64,000 bases of DNA, taken from NCBI GenBank assembly GCA_022818135.1, contig JAFMSR010000015.1, forward strand, positions 29,331,144 to 29,395,143. Reading direction: 5' to 3'. The stretch is from Saxidomus purpurata (taxonomy: Eukaryota > Mollusca > Bivalvia > Venerida > Veneridae). A program made the translations under genes and the position numbers. The notes beneath the pieces are model-generated. The model saw nothing but the letters and a program-made list of their open reading frames with translations, was not told where the DNA came from and made no database searches. Below, in pieces: positions 11,986-22,815 of this stretch (position 1 is its first letter; every line of letters starts with the position of its first letter).

Positions 11986-12310
11986 TAAATAAGCCGTTTC
12001 ATCAGTATAAAGGCTATGAGACTATATCATTTAGATGTACACATATTTCCAAGCTTGATTTTCTTTGCATATCCTATGTATATAACTCTGCTGATATTAT
12101 AAGGTGGTAATACATGTATATGTAAAACTATACATGTGGTAGATCATTTGGAAAAATTGTTTGTGGAATACACATGTAGCAGTAGCAAATGAATTGATGG
12201 AAGACTGACAACAATATGAAAGAGCTAAGCAACACTCTATATTTATAAAGGGGGGTGTAACCTCACATGTTTCAAAAACCTCAGTAACTATGAGGCTCTC
12301 ATGTTTTATT

Positions 12311-13226
12311 AAGCAGGTTTTTTGAAAAACATTGGTTTCCATTGGATAACTTTAGTTAGGAGTGACCAATTGCAATGAAACTTGGTGTGTAGGTAGCTTG
12401 CGCAAAGACGCCGCTTGGAAATGCATTTGGGGTCACTAGGGTCAAGGTCAAGGTCACTGTTACTAAAAATAGAAAAACGGTTTCTGCTCAATAACTCAAG
12501 CTAGGAGTGACCAATTACAATGAAACTTGGTTTGTAGGTAGCTTGCATGGAGACGCTGCTTGGGATTGTATTTGGGGTCACTAGGGTCAAGGTCAAGGTC
12601 ACAGTTACTAAAAATAGAAAAATCGTTTCCGCTCAATAACTCAAGTTAGGAGTGACCAATTACAATGAAACTTGGTCTGTAGGTAGCTTGCGTGGAGACG
12701 CCGCTTGGGATTGCATTTGGGGTCACTAGGGTCAAGGTCAAGGTCACTGTTACTAAAAATAGAAAAACGGTTTCCGCTCAATAATTCAAGTTAGGAGTGA
12801 CTAATTGCAATCAAACTCAGTGTGTAGGTAGCTTGTGTAGAGAGGAAGCTTGGAATTGTATTAGGGGTCACTGGGTTGAAGGTCAAGCGCACTGTTACTA
12901 AAAATAGAAAAATGGTTTCCACTCAATAACTTGAGTTAGGAGTGACCAATTGTAATGAAACTTGGTGACTGTGTAGGTAGCTTGCATGGAGAGGAACCTT
13001 TGGGTCACTAGATTCAAGGTCACTAGGGTCAAGGTCACTGTTACTAAAAATAGATTTTTATTTATTTTTAGTTTTTAGATTGTTTTAAGCAAAAAAGAAT
13101 TTTCGGGGTCAATGTCACTAGGGTCAAGGTCAAGGTCACTGTTACTAATAATAGATTTTTATTTATTTTTGGTTTTTAGATTGTTTTAAGCAAAAAAAAT
13201 AATTTGGGGTCAAGGTCACTAGGGTA
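12311..13226 (+). mobile_element. HINE-like element, 'GGTCAAGGTCAAGGTCAC' family
   Basis: Starts AAGCAGGTTTTTTGAAAAAC. It contains about five ~157-bp units, each with TTAGGAGTGACCAATT, CTAGGGTCAAGGTCAAGG and CTGTTACTAAAAATAGAA, becoming shorter and more degenerate to the right. The inverted relative at 50470-51570 carries the same units and the complementary AAAAAACCTGCTT end. Confidence 0.65.
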
Positions 13227-13229
13227 ACA

Positions 13230-14110
13230 CATTTTGTATGCTATTAAAACAATACATTTACACAAGTTATTGTATAATAACTCAACTCTATGTCCTTGTG
13301 GCCATTCCTTTCTTATGGTTGCCATACTTCTGTGACAAAGCTGTATTGTGGGGGTATAATTCGTCACTCTTGTGACAGTTCTAGTTGCTATGTGCCCCCT
13401 TCTGAAGTAAGAGTCTGTTATAGTTAAACTGGTAAGAAAGATACAGGTGATCAGATGTAGCATCTGTATGGCCAGTTGCCAGTCCAAACCAGCAAGGATC
13501 TACTTACTGACCATGATAAAAGGGTTGATGTTTCATTCAACTGGAGGTAGTAGGAGTAGGTTTGTAAACAGAAACCGACTTACATTTACCCTGAACCCCA
13601 CCCCTACCCGCTCCGTTCCCCACAGATTACAGATAATAGCCAATGATATTTGTTTAATTATAATTATTATATTGTGCTATACAGACAGTGCAAACTACCA
13701 TACAGTATCAAATTATATATAAGATTTAAATTACAGTTACAGTATTTTATAACTGAAACAGGCATGAATGAGGTACAGTGGTTGGGCAACCCCTACTGAC
13801 ATGTCACCCGTCAGCCCTGCTAATTTCTGTTATGTGCAGACTATGATTTGCTAAATAATAACAAGATTGAGTTTTATGTTTTGGGTTGCCAATATAAATC
13901 AACACCCACAAACCAGTGTAAAAGCTTGTTTACTACTACAATTGAAATACTTAAAGTACTTGTTAAATATAAAAAATTGCATGTATACAAGATTGTATAG
14001 GATTTTGACTAGTGACCTACAGGCAGGGGTCTGATAGCAACCGGAGTAAATTAGGTAACTAAATTTTATCAGTCATTTCACAGTCTTCTATGTTATTTTC
14101 CAACACATTA
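13230..14110. other. Intronic DNA, no feature supported
   Basis: AT-rich sequence between a HINE-like element and a LINE remnant. A 91-codon open frame near 13447 lacks any recognisable motif. Confidence 0.4.
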
Positions 14111-14113
14111 CCT

Positions 14114-14936
14114 CTATACACATTTACATTTCTTGGACTGAGAATAATCATTAATAGTGAAGCCATGCAAGTCCACTCCAAGCTTATCAATTTCTGGCTT
14201 GAATTTTAGACTCTGTGTGGTGAAAGCTATGCAGTCAAATAGCCAGTGAGGGGTGTTACATTCTACAATGAACTGGATGCAAACCTGGTCAACCCAAAGT
14301 ATGTACCAACCCGAGCTGGTTGGTAGTAAGTTTGCACCCAGCCTAAGATTTGTGATTGATTTGTCCATTTTGTAATTTGTCAAGTATCCCATAGGATGGC
14401 TTTGCGGCAAATGTGTTTTTTTAAGTTTCAATTCTCTACACCATCCATCTAGGATAGTTGTTTCGAATCCTGGCATATATTTCTGTGGGTGAGTATGGAA
14501 TGTCCTAGATGATGGCCCCTAAACCAGGCCCCTTCTGTCTGCATCATCTGCTCTCATTACCAGATATTATTATAAACCTACATGAGCTGGGCACTATGAC
14601 ATGGTAACTGGTAAGCCTGTTTTTAGGCATTGATAAAATTTATGAATAGTAATAACGTTTTCAATAACTCTGGTCTAGAATGACTGAAGCTTTTAAGGTT
14701 GATGATGTAAAAGCCAGCTCAATACAGTGTCTATTGTTATCATTTCTGTTATATAAATGCAGGAACTGGTTATAGAGTATTCTAAATAAATGGAACAATA
14801 ATTTGCCAATTTGCCTATGATGGCAACAGACCTGTTTTGATGGATTACAACAGCTGAAGCTACCAGAGCCTGGATTTTTAAACCCATCTGTGTATATATA
14901 TGTAGATGTCCAGAGTGAAAAATATCTGATAATCAT
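14114..14936 (-). pseudogene. Degenerate LINE C-terminus with RNase H
   Basis: Minus strand. Near 14900 the frame reads YIYTDG, the first catalytic Asp motif of LINE/retroviral-type RNase H, followed after a frameshift by NRSVAIIGKLANYCSIY. Further on, around 14360-14220, come LRLGANLLPT and later HWLFDCIAF. These match the 'RLRLG...C...H.L..C' zinc-knuckle-like tail found after RNase H in I/jockey-type elements. At least two frame changes and no reverse transcriptase in view, so this is a 5'-truncated, dead copy. Assignment to an exact clade is not possible by eye. Confidence 0.55.
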
Positions 14937-14992
14937 TTTAGTTTCTGACTTTGCGAGGCGGTAAGTCAGATTTGTTCATTTTGTTTTCATAG

Positions 14993-15131
14993 GGCACTTG
15001 TAGGAGGATCTTACAAAATAGCCGTGCTTTATGATCTCACTGACCAAGACCTTGACTTTCGCTCAATATTTGAAAATCTATTCCTGGTGCCTCAGTCTAA
15101 GGGGCAGAACCCCAGCCTCAAGTTCAAACAG
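14993..15131 (+). CDS. Coding exon of unknown gene, or alternative 4EHP exon
   Basis: Acceptor TTTTCATAG (14984-14992) and donor CAG|GTAGGC. After one leading base, 46 open codons read ALVGGSYKIAVLYDLTDQ, then DLDFRSIFENLFLVPQSKG and QNPSLKFKQ. The composition is that of a real globular protein, unlike surrounding shadows. Its entry phase equals the exit phase of 4EHP exon 5 (AA|G), so it could extend 4EHP as ...NDSLKALVGG. Its exit phase 0 fits the exon at 24447. I do not recognise the family. Confidence 0.55.
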
Positions 15132-15309
15132 GTAGGCAGGAATAGAGGACAAAGCACTAAGGGCAAGCTGGAGGCCTTTATTTTGGACAATAAACGGACG
15201 CTGTTTTGGATAACATGGAGGCTTTTGATGAGACTCAAACTATTTAATCAGCCAAAGACACTACCTAATTACATTTCTATTTATGTCAGCTAACGGATAT
15301 ATTATTCCA

Positions 15310-15420
15310 AACAGGCAGTATAATTCATGGGATTGTCTAAAACGCGGATAATCACGCAGACTGCAAGTTGCAGTCTGCGTTTTTACTGTCTAAAACGCAG
15401 ACCTGCAGACCAATATAGTT
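15310..15420. repeat. Hairpin repeat with 25-bp near-perfect palindrome
   Basis: 15355-15379 is CGCAGACTGCAA, one central G, then its exact complement. TGTCTAAAACGC flanks it on both sides. Related words occur inverted at 21592-21650 (GCAAGTTGAAGTC...CCGCGTTTTAGACAG), next to the pogo-like MITE, so this is a dispersed repeat. Confidence 0.5.
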
Positions 15421-15792
15421 ATGTAGGAACAGATTGAAAGGTGTGGAAAACGCAGACTAAGTAATGTAAGAGCAGAAACGGAGATTTAATGTGACTGATT
15501 AGTTTATTAAACTAAATAAACTAAACTGATTGCAGGTGTTTAGCTAAATGAAATTAAGGCCAGAATTTTTTTATTTCTTAAATTGTTAGTTGAAGTTTTA
15601 AATTAAAAGGCTCTGTACGGAGGAGGCGGGGGGGGGGGGGTAGATTTTTTTTATACATGACAAACTTTGTTTCATCGCGGACCTGCTTTCTCTTCTAAAA
15701 TCAGACAAAAAAACACCCCTCCCTGAGCAAAATGCCCTTGAAAATTTGTTGACTTTTATTTTATTATAAGAAACAGAGATTAAACATATCAG

Positions 15793-16645
15793 AGATAAAA
15801 AATACTGGTGTCAGTAACAAAGCAACAGGCATTGGTATTAAAACACTCATGAATAAAACGAATACTGCTATTTTCAATTGAAAACATTGTATATATTATC
15901 TTTTTTGAGTCTTCTGTTCACCATTTTCTTTGAAAATATAACGAAAATTGGGGTCGGAAAATAGGTGACAAACAAAAAATCGGCGATTTTCAGCTGACTT
16001 TTACACATGTAAGGTATCAGTTGATTGCAAGAAATGATTCTGAAACTTTTTGATTGATGGGAAGTTGCATTTTTATAAAACATTTGGCCACTATTTGATT
16101 AAATTAATCAAAAAATTTTGTCAATATTTTGAGGGGATTTTTTTGGTCAGAAATTGGGGGAAAATATATATCATTTTAGGCAAGGTCTTTCAAATAGTAC
16201 TATTTGAAAGACCTTGTTTTAGGAGGGGAATGGTGCCGAATTTCGGCCCAAAATCGCACAGAAAAATTAACTAAATTTTCAGATAAAAATACTGGTGTCA
16301 GTAACAAAGCAGCAAGCATTTGTGTTAAACACATAAAAAATGTATTGTTATCTTTTTTTAGTCTTCTGAACACTGTTTCTCGAAAAATTAACAAAAATCG
16401 GGGTCGCGAAAATAAATGACAAATGAAAATCGGCGATTTTTAGCTGACTATTTCAAATTTAAGGTGATTCGCTTGATGGAAACTTACTTTTTGTAACAAT
16501 TTTGGCAAACATTTGATTAAATTAATCAAAAACTTTTATCAGCATTCATTTTGAGGGGAATTTTTGTCAAAAATAGAGGGAAATATACATCATTTTAGGA
16601 GGGGAATGGGGCCGAATTTCGGTCCCAAATCGGTCTAAAAAAATC
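15793..16645. repeat. Two diverged tandem copies of a ~440-bp repeat
   Basis: Copy 1 (about 15793-16280) and copy 2 (about 16281-16645) share ATACTGGTGTCAGTAACAAAG, TCTTTTTTGAGTCTTCTG, AATCGGCGATTTT and AGGGGAATGGNGCCGAATTTC. The only large insertion in copy 1 relative to copy 2 is the palindrome at 16181-16216. Confidence 0.75.
16174..16223. mobile_element. 36-bp perfect palindrome inserted with 7-bp TSD
   Basis: 16181-16216 is CAAGGTCTTTCAAATAGT followed by its exact reverse complement. It is flanked by TTTTAGG on the left (16174-16180) and right (16217-16223). The sister tandem copy reads CATTTTAGGAGGGGAATGG without interruption (about 16590-16608), which is the empty site. See findings. 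Confidence 0.8.
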
Positions 16646-16692
16646 GTTACACGAATGAAGCTTCTGGACGTTATTTATAGAATAATATATGG

Positions 16693-16801
16693 CGGAGCAG
16701 GGCCTTTGAGTGATAATCGCCTGGTAATGGAATAATTGCCAGAGGGCTTTAGCCCGAGGGCAATTATTACACGACCAGATTATCACTCAAAGGCCCTGTT
16801 C
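16693..16801. mobile_element. Hairpin MITE (about 110 bp)
   Basis: The left arm GCAGGGCCTTTGAGTGATAAT pairs with the right arm ATTATCACTCAAAGGCCCTG. A second stem AATAATTGCC/GGCAATTATT encloses the centre GGGCTTTAGCCC. Almost the entire element is one long stem. Confidence 0.65.
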
Positions 16802-16820
16802 AGCCATTTCTTTTTCTGTA

Positions 16821-16920
16821 TAATACATGTGTAGTCTCACCATCATCTGAGAGCCACTCTTTAATCTTTTTCATGTCACTCTTCGTTTACATGACGGTAG
16901 ATCTATTTCTTTTACTCTCT
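16821..16920 (-). pseudogene. Fragment of a mobile-element ORF, copy A
   Basis: Minus-strand reading KRNRSTVM, stop, then SDMKKIKEWLSDDGE. It is a direct duplicate of 18105-18210, which carries a different stop codon. The two copies flank the HINE-like element 16938-18101. The N-terminal part survives only next to copy B. Resembles the 'STVKKT.SD...F.EWL' stretch of tyrosine-recombinase-type (Crypton-like) element proteins. This is motif-level resemblance only. Confidence 0.4.
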
Positions 16921-16937
16921 ATTTTACTTTCTTTTTT

Positions 16938-18101
16938 AGCTCACCTGGCACAAAGTGCCAGAGTGAGCTATTAGGATCGCATTCCGTCCGCCGTACGTCG
17001 TACGTCCGACCGTCCGTCCGTCCACCATTTCCTTCAAACGACATCTCCTCTGAAACCACTGGGCCAATGTTGATGAGACTTTGCAGGCATGTTCCTTGCA
17101 TGAAGCTCTATCAAAGTTGTTCAAAGAATTCCATTCCATGCAGAACTCTGGTTGCTATGGCAACAAATAGGAAAAACTTAAAAAATCTTCTTCTCTGAAA
17201 CCACAAGGCCTAGAGCTTAGATATTTGGCATGTAGCATTGTCTAGTGGACCTCTACCAAGATTGTTCAAATTATGACCCCTGGGTCAAAATTGACCCCGC
17301 GCGGGTGGGCACTTAGTTTTTGCATAGGCATATATAGGAAAAACTTTAAAAATCTTCTTCTCTGAAACCAAAAGGCCTAGGGCTAAGATATTTAGCATGT
17401 AGCATTGGCTAGTGGACCTCTACCAAGATTGTTCAAATTATGAGCCCCGGATCAAAATTGACCCCGCACAGGGGGTCACTTAGTTTTACACAGGCCTATG
17501 TAGGAAAAACTTTAAAAATCTTCTTCTCTGAAACCAAAAGGCCTAGAGCTTAGATATTTGGCATGTAGCATTGGCTAGTGAACCTCTTGGAAGATTGTTC
17601 AAATTATGACCCTCGGATCAAAATTGACCCCGCACCGGGGGTCACTTAGTTTTACATAGGCTTATATAGTAAAAACTTTAAAAATCTTCTTCTTTGAAAC
17701 CACAAGGCCTAGAGCTTAGATATTTGGCATGTAGCAATGGCTAGTGGACCTCTACCAAGATTGTTCAAATTATGACTCCTGGGTCAAAATTGACCCCGCA
17801 CTGGGAGTCACTTAGTTTTACAAAGGCTTATATAGGGAAAACTTTAAAAATCCTTTTCTCTGAAACCAAAAGGCCTAGAGCTTAGATATATGGCATGTAG
17901 CATTGCCTATTAGACCTCTTCAAAGTTTGTTCAAATTATGCCCCTGGGGTCAAAATTGACCTTGCTCGGGAGGGATCATTTGTTTTACAAAGGGGTATAT
18001 AGGAAAACTTATTTGGTATATAACATTATCTAGTGATCTTCCACCAGGCAAGTGGACTTGTACCAAGGTGAGCGATATAGGGCCATCTTGGCCCTCTTGT
18101 T
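16938..18101 (+). mobile_element. HINE-like element, 'AGCTCACCTGGCACAAAG' family
   Basis: Head hairpin AGCTCACCTGGCACAAAG...GTGCCAGAGTGAGCT, (CCGT)n stretch, then about five ~165-bp units with ACCACAAGGCCTAGAGC, GGCATGTAGCATTG and CAAATTATGACCCC. Terminal hairpin GGGCCATCTTGGCCC (18080-18094) overlapping CTCTTGTT (ending 18101). Flanked by a ~95-bp direct duplication (16821-16920 and 18105-18210). Related copies: 24861-25400, 47520-47968. Confidence 0.75.
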
Positions 18102-18104
18102 GTT

Positions 18105-18349
18105 ATACATGTCTTAGTCTCACTATCATCTGAGAGCCACTCTATAATCTTTTTCATGTCACTCTAAGTTTTCATGACGGTTGATCTATTCCTTTTACTC
18201 TCTATGAAGTTTAGAGTTTCTTCTTCCGTAACATGATGACTTACGGGTTGATTTCTTGCTATTTTGTCGTCTAAATCAATCAGCCTATCGGCTAAACACT
18301 CTAGCGTACGCTCGGCGTCAGCCATGTTTTTTCCGTTAAATGACGTCAC
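18105..18349 (-). pseudogene. Fragment of a mobile-element ORF, copy B with N-terminus
   Basis: Minus-strand start at 18325 (MADAERTLECLADRLIDLDD...), running through TEEETLNFIESKRNRS to TVMKT and a stop near 18164. The frame then continues as SDMKKIIEWLSDDSE. Charged, helix-like composition suggests a genuine N-terminal domain. The internal stop and duplication argue for a dead copy. Family not certain (Crypton-like recombinase N-terminus is my best guess). Confidence 0.4.
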
Positions 18350-18359
18350 GTTTGCACGT

Positions 18360-20860
18360 TTTCCTAGGGCAATTATGCCATAATAGCCCTGCCTCGCGGA
18401 GGGCCAAAAGCTGATAATACTTCGGGAGAACGGATAAAGCTTTTTTTCTCAATACTAAAGTGTTACTATATATAGTAACATATGTATTATCATGTGTATA
18501 AACGGACCTCTAACTTCGCGATTTTAACATTTTCAACTTTTGAAAAAAAAAAAAAGTTTTTTTTTTGAAAATACGAAAAAGTAGTTCGAGTAACAACAAA
18601 TCAAAAACACTGGCCTAATGAGAAATAAATAATACACTCGTGTATAAATCGTTGATAAATCATGTATCACCATTAAATGTACTTTTTTTGCGAAATTTGT
18701 TAAACAAAACTGAAACAACATCGTATACGTTTGTATTGAATAAATATATGTATATTTCCATTGACATTTTAATCAGAGACGTATTAAAACAAATGTATTT
18801 TAATGTGCAGTAGCTTACAATGAACAAAGTATATGTAACTCAAAACAAAATGTAAGCTATTTTTGTGATATATATAGCCGCGGCATTTGTAATTTTGCGT
18901 TATACAGAGTATGATATTGTTTATTTATGTCCCTAACTATATCATTGAAACAAAATTGTTGTTTTCTCGGCCTTCTGACTGAAAAAAAAAATTGTATTAA
19001 TTGCCAAGCTATGCATATATCATACTTTCTTATTATTCAATTCATTACCATACTATGACATTTACTAACTAATTGACACCACTCGTTTAAAAACAGTGTA
19101 TTTCCTTGGAACTAGTCTCCCCATTTACAAATATGAGTCGGATTCAGGGAAAAAAATCAGACCAGTCTAACTAATAATTCATTAGAAAAATGAATAAAAT
19201 GAAGTCATTAATGTCTTTTTTTCACTTTTTTTTTCAGAGCTAGAAGATCTAAACTTTATAATGTCCGTTTAACTTTCTTGTTTTTTTTTGCATTCTATTC
19301 ACATCCAGTTGCCGTAAAAATGACCATACCCAATCAGATCTTTATTCGCTTAAACTTTGCGAGTTCTTAAATCGTCTTGGTCTTTTTTAATCAAAGTGAA
19401 TAGATAGAACCCATTCATGAATGATATTCGATTTCTTAACACTAAGATCGGCAGTATAAATACTCGCGTGGAGGAATTGTTATATCTTGCTTATCTATTT
19501 TGTTAAAAGGTGTTGTTTCAAAAACTATACTTGACTCTTATTTCTTTTATTATTTTCTCCGTTACTTTTCTGACTGTAAAAGTCACAAAAAGTCACCCTG
19601 TACAAAGACCATTTAGGTATTTGCTTTTGCAAACCTAAAGATGCTTGCCCGTAGATGTTTAAAAGCATCGAATGTGTTAATACAAAGTGTGTTTGACTTT
19701 AAACATAAACTCTATTGTCAACTGTATGATGCCTTTGTTAGTTTCGTGTGGATATGAGGCAGTATCAAATCTAACAAGTAGAAAGCATATATTTAAGTCT
19801 AAACACTAGGCATTATTTTATTTTGTAGCCTTGAATGACGGGGAATACCGTAACTATATATCATGAGTATACGCATTTTTTTCAAACATTCGTGTTTTTT
19901 CTATAAATGAAATTTGGTATACGCCATTTGAAATAAGTAAAATGATCCCCTAATCCCGCTTAATTATACAAACCAGTTGCAGGTGTCACTTATACACACA
20001 ATTAATCCGGTTGATTATACACTAGCAATATATTTCAATTTTAACACTTAGCGCTAATCAACACCTTTTAAATGAATGCGGGAGAGTATACGATTTGGCT
20101 GCACTTCATAGTTGAACAATGACTTCACATGAAATTGGAATAATTTTTCAAATTAGTCTGTCAATTTCATAAATTGTATACCTTTTCAAATTAATTTTAG
20201 TATAAATGTTAACAAACTATTCAATTATTGTTTTTTTCTGTTTGTTCAAATTCACTATGAAAGCCTTTACTTAGTAGTTATTTCCTTAAGTTGTGAAAAA
20301 GTTGATTATCTTAGATCTATATGGTCTTTGGGGAAGATGGAAACTTATATATTAATATCAAATGCAAAACTCTGTTCGTTGGTTAGCTATACATGTTATA
20401 TTTTTGTTGTAAAACATCATTTGCCGTTTATATTATTTTCTTGTTTCTCTACAAAATGTATATAATATGTGTTCTGTCTTTCATGTATTGGCAGGAAATA
20501 AAAGTAACTATATCTATCTATTGACTATTTGGACCTCACGCGTTCCTAGTTTAAAATTTGCGTGTTCCTGTCACTATATAAAACGATTTTAGTTTTGTTC
20601 ATGTTCACTATACATTTTAAATAATAATTATTAAATTGAAACCAATTTGGGAATATTCCGGTGAATCAGACAATACGATAGTATCATCTATGTACAGTTC
20701 ATTATGATAAAGGATTACGGTGATTCGCATTTATCTTTCACCATTTTTATTGGTCACATTTAATTTAATATAAATTTCTATTTTAGTCACGGAAATATTA
20801 AATTTATGTTATGTGCGTGTCCCAGTCTTCGTTTCCAATACTGCAATAATTCCCTTCTTT
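18360..20860. other. Intronic AT-rich DNA, no feature supported
   Basis: No exon, repeat family or RNA gene recognised over about 2.5 kb. One 20-bp palindrome (TGTTACTATATATAGTAACA, near 18463-18482) has no flanking duplication. Confidence 0.4.
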
Positions 20861-20914
20861 TACTATAGTCCGTCTGCGTTTTTCACGCCTTTCAACCCAT
20901 CCCCTATATAACTA

Positions 20915-21583
20915 CAGTCGACTCGAAAGTTCGAAACCGGATAATTGGAACACTCCCAATTATTCGAAAACACATTTTTGGTCCCAAATTTTTTCCTTCT
21001 AAATTCAATATGTTCTACTACGGTTAATCGGAACCCGGATAATCGGAACTTTCGAACTGATATTATTGTCCGCTCATTAATAAAATAGTGTGAATAACTC
21101 CGGAAAGTTCGAACAGTGTCGTTCGTTAATTGATCAGCCGGCCGCATGTTTTTCACATCTCGTGTAAATTGAGTAGGTGCCAGCTTGATTGAGTAAATGA
21201 AGTCACATGGTCATAATCGAGGATTTGTTTGCCGCGCGTAATAACACTTATGATTATGTTTGTGGCAATCGTTCGCCTGTCATAAAATGAGTTAATTGTT
21301 TCATATTCAATAAAGTTATATAAAATCTAGAGATTTCAATGTCAACCACACAATTATGTCAGAATACAGCGTACAAAGTTCTAACGTCGAGCAACGAGTA
21401 GAAACCGTACGTTCCTACACAGGTTTTAGTACACTTCACTCTAGACAGAACGGCGTTCTTACAGAACGGTCTTTAGTACCATCTCCAATATGGCCGACAT
21501 GCTCACTCCGGAAAGTTCGAACTACCGAAAATTCGAACAAATTTTGCTTCCCCGAGGGTGTTCGAGTTTTCGAGAGTCGACTG
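20915..21583. mobile_element. pogo/Tigger-like MITE with TA target duplication
   Basis: Left end TA|CAGTCGACTCGAAAGTTCG, right end CGAGAGTCGACTG|TA. The 8-9 bp termini are exact inverted repeats flanked by TA on both sides, as expected for Tc1/mariner/pogo transposition. The interior is full of TCGAA/TTCGAA words and has no transposase. Confidence 0.75.
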
Positions 21584-22076
21584 TATATTGGTCTGCAAGT
21601 TGAAGTCTTCATGATTTTCCGCGTTTTAGACAGCCCCATAATTCATAGTTTTAATTCAATATCGGGAATTTTAAAAGGATTTTATTGGACTTTAAATAAT
21701 TAATTTCGTAAAAGTGTAGTTGATTCGGCGTATTATTTGCATCTACCCAATAAAAATCTTGTTAACATCATACCCACGATATGTTGCTTCGGTGCAGGCG
21801 TACCTTGTCGTTTGCACTTTAAGGCATGCATTGACAACAGCAGTTTAGATAAAAAAGATGCCCTTTCTGTTTCAAAAATAGACGTAAATTTCGGATATGA
21901 GGTGAAAATGTTTTTGTTTTTGTGTTCTGTCCCGGAAGTCTTTCTCGCCCGCAACTAAACCGAAATCAGCACTTTTTTTTATCAAATCGCACGTATACCG
22001 TATGGATTATCGGGAATCGTGTATAGTATATGGTGCCTGTACGATGAATGATACGATATGATACACGATATACCGG

Positions 22077-22498
22077 CAGGGCTGTGATTTTCCTTCAAGT
22101 GGCTAGAAAAGAAAGTTAATATAACGATAGATAAAGACGTAAAAACAGTGACTATCGGTGACGACTTCGTCAAAATTGATTTACCTGGACAAGCATTATG
22201 TAAATTGTGTTCGAAACATATAAATTGTGGAAGTCGTGGTATTGTTGCACTTGAAGACCATTTGAAATCAACAAAACACATAGATCTTCTGAAATGTATG
22301 GTTTACATAAAAGCAAAGAAGATGTCTTTGAAAGATGAATCTAAGCCTTTAGATTTCATAAAACCCAGGAGCTCCGGGGGCTTTGCCCCCCTTGTCCTCC
22401 CACAAGGGCTTTGCCCTTGACCCACAAGGGACCTTGCGGCCCCCTTGACCCCCCGCATAAATTTCCTCTTTTTTCACAAAATCCGGTTCACAGCCCTG
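22077..22498 (+). mobile_element. hAT-derived element keeping a BED-type zinc finger
   Basis: Termini CAGGGCTGTGA (22077) and TCACAGCCCTG (ends 22498) are inverted repeats of hAT type. Inside, plus frame 22148-22420 encodes a C2H2/BED-like finger: CKLCSKHINCGS, then LEDHLKSTKH. It then runs into GC-rich stacked hairpins (GGGGGCTTTGCCCCC, AAGGGCTTTGCCCTT at about 22376-22460). The transposase catalytic part is absent, so this is an internally deleted copy. Flanking 8-mers (TATACCGG / TATAATAC) match only in TATA. Confidence 0.6.
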
Positions 22499-22772
22499 TA
22501 TAATACGATTGACAAAATACACGATGAGTGCACGCACGTTATACGTACGTTACACGCACGTTATACTCACGATATACGCAAATTTTGACAACTGTTACAT
22601 TCCGACTATTGTAAGGGTTATTTTTACTTGGGTTTGGTAGATTTAAGGTAAAAACGGGCAAAACTCCAGCTCAGTTATCTTCTAAATGATCTTAAAGTTT
22701 CAGCAGGGAGTGCAACCCCTGATAGTTTATGTTCATCTTGATTGTAATAAAATTATTCATTGTATATTTCAG

Positions 22773-22815
22773 GGACAATTCCAGTTTTAGAAATACAGAT
22801 GTGTTTATGAGATAG
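22773..22815 (+). CDS. EIF4E2: eIF4E type 2 (4EHP), terminal coding exon 6
   Basis: Acceptor TATATTTCAG (to 22772). The leading G completes Lys, then 13 residues DNSSFRNTDVFMR and TAG. The DNSSFRNT ending corresponds to a known alternative C-terminus of vertebrate eIF4E2, so exon identity is strong despite the 14.9 kb intron. Followed by a 3' UTR of roughly 0.5 kb. Confidence 0.85.

Larger units (their letters stand above)
7919..22772 (+). other. 4EHP last intron (14.9 kb), repeat-rich
   Basis: Longest intron of the gene. It contains a hAT-like element, several HINE-like elements, a LINE remnant, pogo-like and hAT MITEs, palindromic insertions, and one plausible coding exon of unknown affiliation (14993-15131). 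Confidence 0.75.

Noticed and set aside
12097..12491. Minus-strand frames near 12.1-12.5 kb as genes
   Set aside because: They run through the tandem units of a HINE-like element. Equivalent frames appear in its other copies.
18463..18482. 20-bp palindrome TGTTACTATATATAGTAACA as a fourth palindromic insertion
   Set aside because: No flanking direct repeat and no empty-site copy. AT-rich palindromes of this size arise by chance.
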